Source of the DNA: Phycisphaerales bacterium
Lineage (GTDB): Bacteria > Planctomycetota > Phycisphaerae > Phycisphaerales > UBA1924
NCBI GenBank assembly: GCA_022843045.1
Contig: JALHOJ010000013.1
Coordinates: 1 to 64,000, forward strand
Direction of reading: 5' to 3'
DNA length: 64,000 nt
Shown: piece after piece, positions 60,379 to 64,000 of the stretch
Layout of the letters: the number at the start of each line of letters is the position of its first letter
Numbering within the stretch: the first letter of the stretch is position 1
Made by a program: the position numbers and the translations under genes
Notes under the pieces: generated by a model
The model's input: the letters and a program-made list of their open reading frames with translations, nothing else
The model's database searches: none
Told to the model about the DNA's origin: nothing

Positions 60379-60421
60379 TCGGGGCGGGGCGGAGAGGAAG
60401 CGGAGCAACGCGGAGAGGAGG
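60379..60421. repeat. left arm of a dispersed hairpin element
   Basis: GGGGCGGAGAGGAAGCGGAG with following GCAACGCGGAGAGG repeats the purine arm of the family; the right arm to 60466 (GGCCTCCGCGAT) is only partly kept. It lies between the divergent DegT and hydrolase genes. Confidence 0.5.
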
Positions 60422-60513
60422 CTGGGTGCGCGTGGCACTCCGGCATGGCCTCCGCGATGTGTGTTTTGGCTGTTGGGTCGGCGGCTTGCTCCGTCCGGCA
60501 CTTATGCTTCGGC

Positions 60514-62742
60514 ATGAAAACGGCTTTGATGGCGTGTTTCGTGGCGGCTGCTGGTGCGTGGGGGCAGGTGCAGTTGCGTGAGCAGGACGCATCGGTGAAG
60601 CTCACGGAGGGGCTGACGATTTCGGGCGTGGGGTCGTGGGGGCGGCGGACGATTAACACGGATGCGTTGGTCGCGGCGATGATCGACGAGGATGCGCGGG
60701 CGGCGTTTGCGCCCAGCAGTGCGAAGTTTGATCCGCCCGAGGCGGGTGATGTGCTGGCGGGGACGGACAAGGCGTGGAGCGAGGTGAAGGCGAACGCGGA
60801 GGGGGCGTTTAGTGATCTGCCGCGCGGGTCGTATGTGCTAGTGCGGGTGCAGAGCGAATCGGACCGGGCGATGCTGCTGCATGCGACGGGGAACTCGGTG
60901 GTGTATGTGAATGGCGAGCCGCGGACGGGGGATGCGTATGGGCATGGGTTTGTGAAGTTGCCGGTGGCGATACGGCGGGGGGAGAATGTGTTGGTGTTTG
61001 GGCATGCGGGGCGGGGAGGGATGAGGGCGGAGTTGGAGGCGGCGGGCTCCACGATGGGTGTGAACACCGGCGATATCACGAAGGCGGATGACGTTGTCGG
61101 CGAGCTCGTGCGAATGACAACGCACCATCCTCGCCATGTTGGTGTACCGGTTTGGAACGCGTCGGACGAACCGTTGCGGACGAAACTGGGCTCCACGACG
61201 GCGGCGGTTCAGCCTTGGTTCGTCGCCAAGGTGCCGATGGAAGTGTCGTTTGATGGATCCGACCAGAGCGCCCCGCTGTCGGGAGATGCGCTGTCGTTGG
61301 AAGTATCCGCGACACCGATCGGTGCTCAGAGGGATCAGACCGCGTTGACCAGCGCCATCCAGTTCACGAGGCGAGCGTTGCGAGAGTCGCACTCACGGAC
61401 GTTCGTCAGCGAGATCGACGGCAGCGTTCAGTATGTGTCGCTCGTGCCGTCGTCAGCCGACCCGCAAGAGTCGCGAGATCGCCCCGCACTCGTCCTGTCC
61501 CTCCACGGCGCCTCCGTCGAAGCCACCAGCCAAGCCGCGAGTTACGCCGCGAAGCCCGACATGCTGATCGCGTGTCCGACGAATCGGCGGCCGTTCGGCT
61601 TTGACTGGGAGGATTGGGGCCGCCTTGATGCGCTGGAGGCTCTTGCGTTTGTGCAGCGAGAATACTCGACCGATCCGGATCGCGTGTACCTCACGGGCCA
61701 CAGCATGGGCGGGCACGGCACGTGGCAACTGGGCGTGCTGTATCCGGAGAAGTTCGCGGCGATTGCGCCCAGCGCGGGGTGGCTGAGCTTTGATTCGTAC
61801 GCCGGGGCGCGGGGGCAGCAAGCGGGGGAGGCTGAGGGCGATGCGAACGCGCGGGCGATGCGTGGGGCGCGCGACAGCAGCGACACGCTCAACTTCTTCG
61901 ACAACCTGCGCGGGCGGGGCATCTACATCCTGCACGGCGACGCGGACGACAACGTGCCGGTTTCGGAGGCTCGGGCCGCTCGTGAGAAACTGCTCGCGAT
62001 GGGGCTCAAGGAAAGCGAGGACTTCGGGTATCACGAACAGCCCGGCGCGGGGCATTGGTGGGACGCGCCCGTCAACGGCGAAGACCTCCCCGGCGCGGCG
62101 TGCCTGGATTGGCCCGCGATCTTTGAGACGTTCCGCAAGCACACGCTGTCGGCGCAGCGCGAGGCGCGTGCGAAGGAGAATCGGGAGTTGGTTGTGCCGC
62201 CGCTGGATGCCCGCGGCTTTCCGAAGGGCTCGTTCAAGCGGGCGTTTGATCGGCGGTTTGTGATGATTTATGGCAGCGCGGGCACGCCCGAGGAGAACGC
62301 GTGGGCGCTCGCGAAGGCGCGGTTTGACGCGGATCAGTGGTGGTATCGCGCGAACGGGTACGCGTATGTGCTGCGCGATGACGATGCCGAGGTTGAGTCG
62401 CTCGCCAAGAACATGGCGCACAATGTCATCCTGTACGGCAATGCTGATACCAATCGCGCGTGGAGGCTCCTGATGCCGGACACGATTCGCGTGTCGCGCA
62501 GCGAGGTTCGCATCGTGAACGAGGAGGGCGAGCAGACGTGGACGGGAGATGACCTTGGCGTGCTGCTCGCGCACAGCGACGGCGATCGCACGATTGGAGT
62601 CATCGCGGGGACGGGGCTATCGGGCAGCCGAGCGCTGGATCGGATGCCCTACTTCTTGAGCGGGACGGGGTTCCCCTCACAACTCGTGATGCGAAGCGCG
62701 GTCTGGCGAGATGGCATGCGGGGTGTGCTGCACGCTCGATGA
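60514..62742 (+). CDS. secreted alpha/beta-hydrolase (prolyl oligopeptidase-like/phospholipase-carboxylesterase type)
   Basis: A 742-residue protein. A signal peptide (MKTALMACFVAAAGAWGQVQ) is followed by about 300 residues of unknown beta-rich sequence. The hydrolase domain begins near PALVLSLHGASVEATSQAAS; the nucleophile elbow is YLTGHSMGGHGTWQLG, the Asp is in YILHGDADDNVPVSEARAAR and the His in YHEQPGAGHWWDAP. The C-terminal 190 residues (FKRAFDRRFVMIYGSAGTPE) form another domain. Esterase or peptidase activity is likely; the substrate is unknown. It is divergent from DegT. Confidence 0.85.
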   Translation: MKTALMACFVAAAGAWGQVQLREQDASVKLTEGLTISGVGSWGRRTINTDALVAAMIDEDARAAFAPSSAKFDPPEAGDVLAGTDKAWSEVKANAEGAFSDLPRGSYVLVRVQSESDRAMLLHATGNSVVYVNGEPRTGDAYGHGFVKLPVAIRRGENVLVFGHAGRGGMRAELEAAGSTMGVNTGDITKADDVVGELVRMTTHHPRHVGVPVWNASDEPLRTKLGSTTAAVQPWFVAKVPMEVSFDGSDQSAPLSGDALSLEVSATPIGAQRDQTALTSAIQFTRRALRESHSRTFVSEIDGSVQYVSLVPSSADPQESRDRPALVLSLHGASVEATSQAASYAAKPDMLIACPTNRRPFGFDWEDWGRLDALEALAFVQREYSTDPDRVYLTGHSMGGHGTWQLGVLYPEKFAAIAPSAGWLSFDSYAGARGQQAGEAEGDANARAMRGARDSSDTLNFFDNLRGRGIYILHGDADDNVPVSEARAAREKLLAMGLKESEDFGYHEQPGAGHWWDAPVNGEDLPGAACLDWPAIFETFRKHTLSAQREARAKENRELVVPPLDARGFPKGSFKRAFDRRFVMIYGSAGTPEENAWALAKARFDADQWWYRANGYAYVLRDDDAEVESLAKNMAHNVILYGNADTNRAWRLLMPDTIRVSRSEVRIVNEEGEQTWTGDDLGVLLAHSDGDRTIGVIAGTGLSGSRALDRMPYFLSGTGFPSQLVMRSAVWRDGMRGVLHAR

Positions 62743-62890
62743 GGCCAAGTGCACCAGCACCGCAAGTCGGGCGTCGCTCCGGGCCCTGCGTCACGCCATG
62801 GTTCAATCGGTGGTCACGACTCGCGAAGCGAACGGCGCCCAAGCACAAGTTCGTGTGATTCTGTGCCGGGCGGCTTGGGCACCAAGGCTG

Positions 62891-64000
62891 CTAATCGTTC
62901 CACACCCGTGCGCTCATCGGCGGCACCATGCAGTCCCGGATGAAGAACTTCATGAAAACGCCCGCGTCGTAAGGCTCGTTGCCGCGATTGACGACCACCA
63001 GCACGCGCTGATTGTTGAGGTGCCTCGCGAACGCGAAGACGTCGGCGTTGCCGGATTCCAGGTGCTCGATGGCCCCATATCGCAGCGTCTCACCAACGGT
63101 CGTGTCCTGTCGCAGGCGCAGCCAGTAGCGGTACTGCTCGCGCACCTCAGGCATGAGCACATCGGTCGCGTTCTTGTTCGCTCCCTTGTCCTCCCACGGC
63201 ACGGGCTTGCGATCGTTGGGATCATCCGCGCCCCACATGCCCCATTCGTCGCCGTAGTAGATCATGGGAGAACCGATGTACGTTGCCTGGAGAGCGACGC
63301 CCAAGATCGACAGCTTGTAGATGTCGCGTGAGGGCTGCTCTTCGACGAAGGGGATGTAGTTTGGATCATTCGCCCGCGGCTCGCCATGCCCGTTGTGGAT
63401 CTCCGCGTCGCGGTCGTACTGCCGGCCTGGATTCGCGAGCATGTTCACATACCGCGGCGTGTCGTGGCTGGCGAAGAGGTTCTGGTGGATCAGGTTTGTT
63501 TGCGCCGCGTCCTGGAACGCAGCCTTGAGCGCGGCGCTCATCTGGAAGCTGTCATAGGGCTCTGGCGGCGTGCTCCAGTTGGGCCGGGGTGTTTCGTTTG
63601 TCAACCAATTCAGGATCGGATACGCGAACGGATAGTTCATCTGCGTGTCAAAGCCGCTTGCACCGCCAAGGCCTTCGACCTTGCTCCAGATTTCCGCGAT
63701 CATGACCGCTTCGGGGTTGATGCCCTTGACCAGGCGCCGCCAATCCCGCCAGAACTGCTCGCCCACTTCGCCAGCAACGTCGAGGCGCCAGCCGTCGATG
63801 CCGTCGCTGGGGTCGCCGTCGCCGTTGGGGTCCATCCAGCGGCGGGTCACGGCGAAGATGTGCTCCTTGACGCCTTGATTGAGGTCTCCGCGTTCGACGG
63901 TCTGATCGCGATCACGCGTGAGGCCGCCCTTGACCTGTCGGAACTCGGGCAGGCTGCCGTTCTTGCGGCCTGGCCAGCCGGTCCAGCTCATGAGCTTGCC
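62891..64000 (-). CDS. GH13 alpha-amylase-family glycosidase (N-terminus beyond window)
   Basis: The frame is open to the right edge. Visible residues carry the GH13 conserved regions: GIDGWRLDVAGEVGEQFWRD with the nucleophile Asp, VMIAEIWSKVEGLGG with the acid/base Glu, and NLFASHDTPRYVNML with the stabilising Asp. The C-terminal part (LRYGAIEHLESGNADVFAFA) is the usual beta-sandwich domain. The ATG at 63991 within the window lies after expected N-terminal regions (barrel strands 1-3 are missing), so the true start is outside. Likely acts on alpha-glucans. The upstream gap 62743-62890 has no gene. Confidence 0.9.
   Translation of the reverse strand, partial: GKLMSWTGWPGRKNGSLPEFRQVKGGLTRDRDQTVERGDLNQGVKEHIFAVTRRWMDPNGDGDPSDGIDGWRLDVAGEVGEQFWRDWRRLVKGINPEAVMIAEIWSKVEGLGGASGFDTQMNYPFAYPILNWLTNETPRPNWSTPPEPYDSFQMSAALKAAFQDAAQTNLIHQNLFASHDTPRYVNMLANPGRQYDRDAEIHNGHGEPRANDPNYIPFVEEQPSRDIYKLSILGVALQATYIGSPMIYYGDEWGMWGADDPNDRKPVPWEDKGANKNATDVLMPEVREQYRYWLRLRQDTTVGETLRYGAIEHLESGNADVFAFARHLNNQRVLVVVNRGNEPYDAGVFMKFFIRDCMVPPMSARVWND

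Overview
The window is high-GC DNA with few strand switches inside operons and many short gaps. It most likely comes from a planctomycete of the class Phycisphaerae. The evidence is a HYExAFE-type protein, a PEP-CTERM-like sorting tail of the PTPG...LGLGGLV..RRRR kind, a Minf_1886-type protein, a bacterial RicT/PSP1 protein and a large set of type IV pilus-like genes. This placement is inferred from gene content; no rRNA or tRNA gene was found in the window.

Layout. 1-3.2 kb: the 3'-truncated (by the window edge) RicT gene and a leftward four-gene operon in which a PD-(D/E)XK-like HYExAFE protein precedes three tiny membrane proteins, two of them paralogous. 3.2-8.9 kb: a TetR regulator with two operator-like repeats, then an RND efflux pair (MFP plus HAE1-type pump) and an UPF0057 membrane peptide. 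9-10.6 kb: comM-like gene. 10.8-17.7 kb: pilus block (pilT, pilC, a pilin-like gene, a 969-residue PilX-like protein with EF-hand loops, a second pilin-like gene). 17.8-18.6 kb: a solitary mraZ with three TGGGA repeats at 10-bp spacing upstream. 18.7-31.9 kb: housekeeping and accessory genes, including a glycosyltransferase, an amidohydrolase, lipB, a parvulin-like lipoprotein, HU, an EEP nuclease/phosphatase, cardiolipin synthase, a STAS protein, a PEP-CTERM-like protein, an aroD-aroE fusion, 3-methyladenine glycosylase and TfoX-N. 32.1-35.5 kb: a 5-oxoprolinase cluster in which pxpC and pxpA are fused into one gene, followed by scoB. 35.5-37.9 kb: an accessory patch with structured repeats, a low-GC immunity-like gene and about 1 kb with no gene. 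37.9-44.1 kb: RsbW-like kinase and STAS protein, a secretin, and an S8 protease. 44.3-51.2 kb: HIT protein, amino-acid dehydrogenase, PlsC, rarA, 5-formyl-THF cyclo-ligase, an L,D-transpeptidase with LysM, and an A-type Fe-S carrier. 51.3-55.5 kb: replicative helicase DnaB interrupted by a 491-residue intein in its Walker A motif, then a PIN/UPF0175 toxin-antitoxin pair. 55.5-64 kb: PdxH, an HDOD protein, an ABC permease, a DegT aminotransferase, a secreted alpha/beta hydrolase and the C-terminal part of a GH13 glycosidase.

Two features cross the whole window. First, at least nine imperfect hairpins built from 8-bp-periodic purine-rich left arms and pyrimidine-rich right arms lie between genes, and one lies in frame inside rarA. 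Second, several rho-independent terminators with long perfect stems mark the ends of operons. The most notable items are the DnaB intein with its extra helix-turn-helix segments, the pxpC-pxpA fusion, and the dispersed octamer hairpin family.
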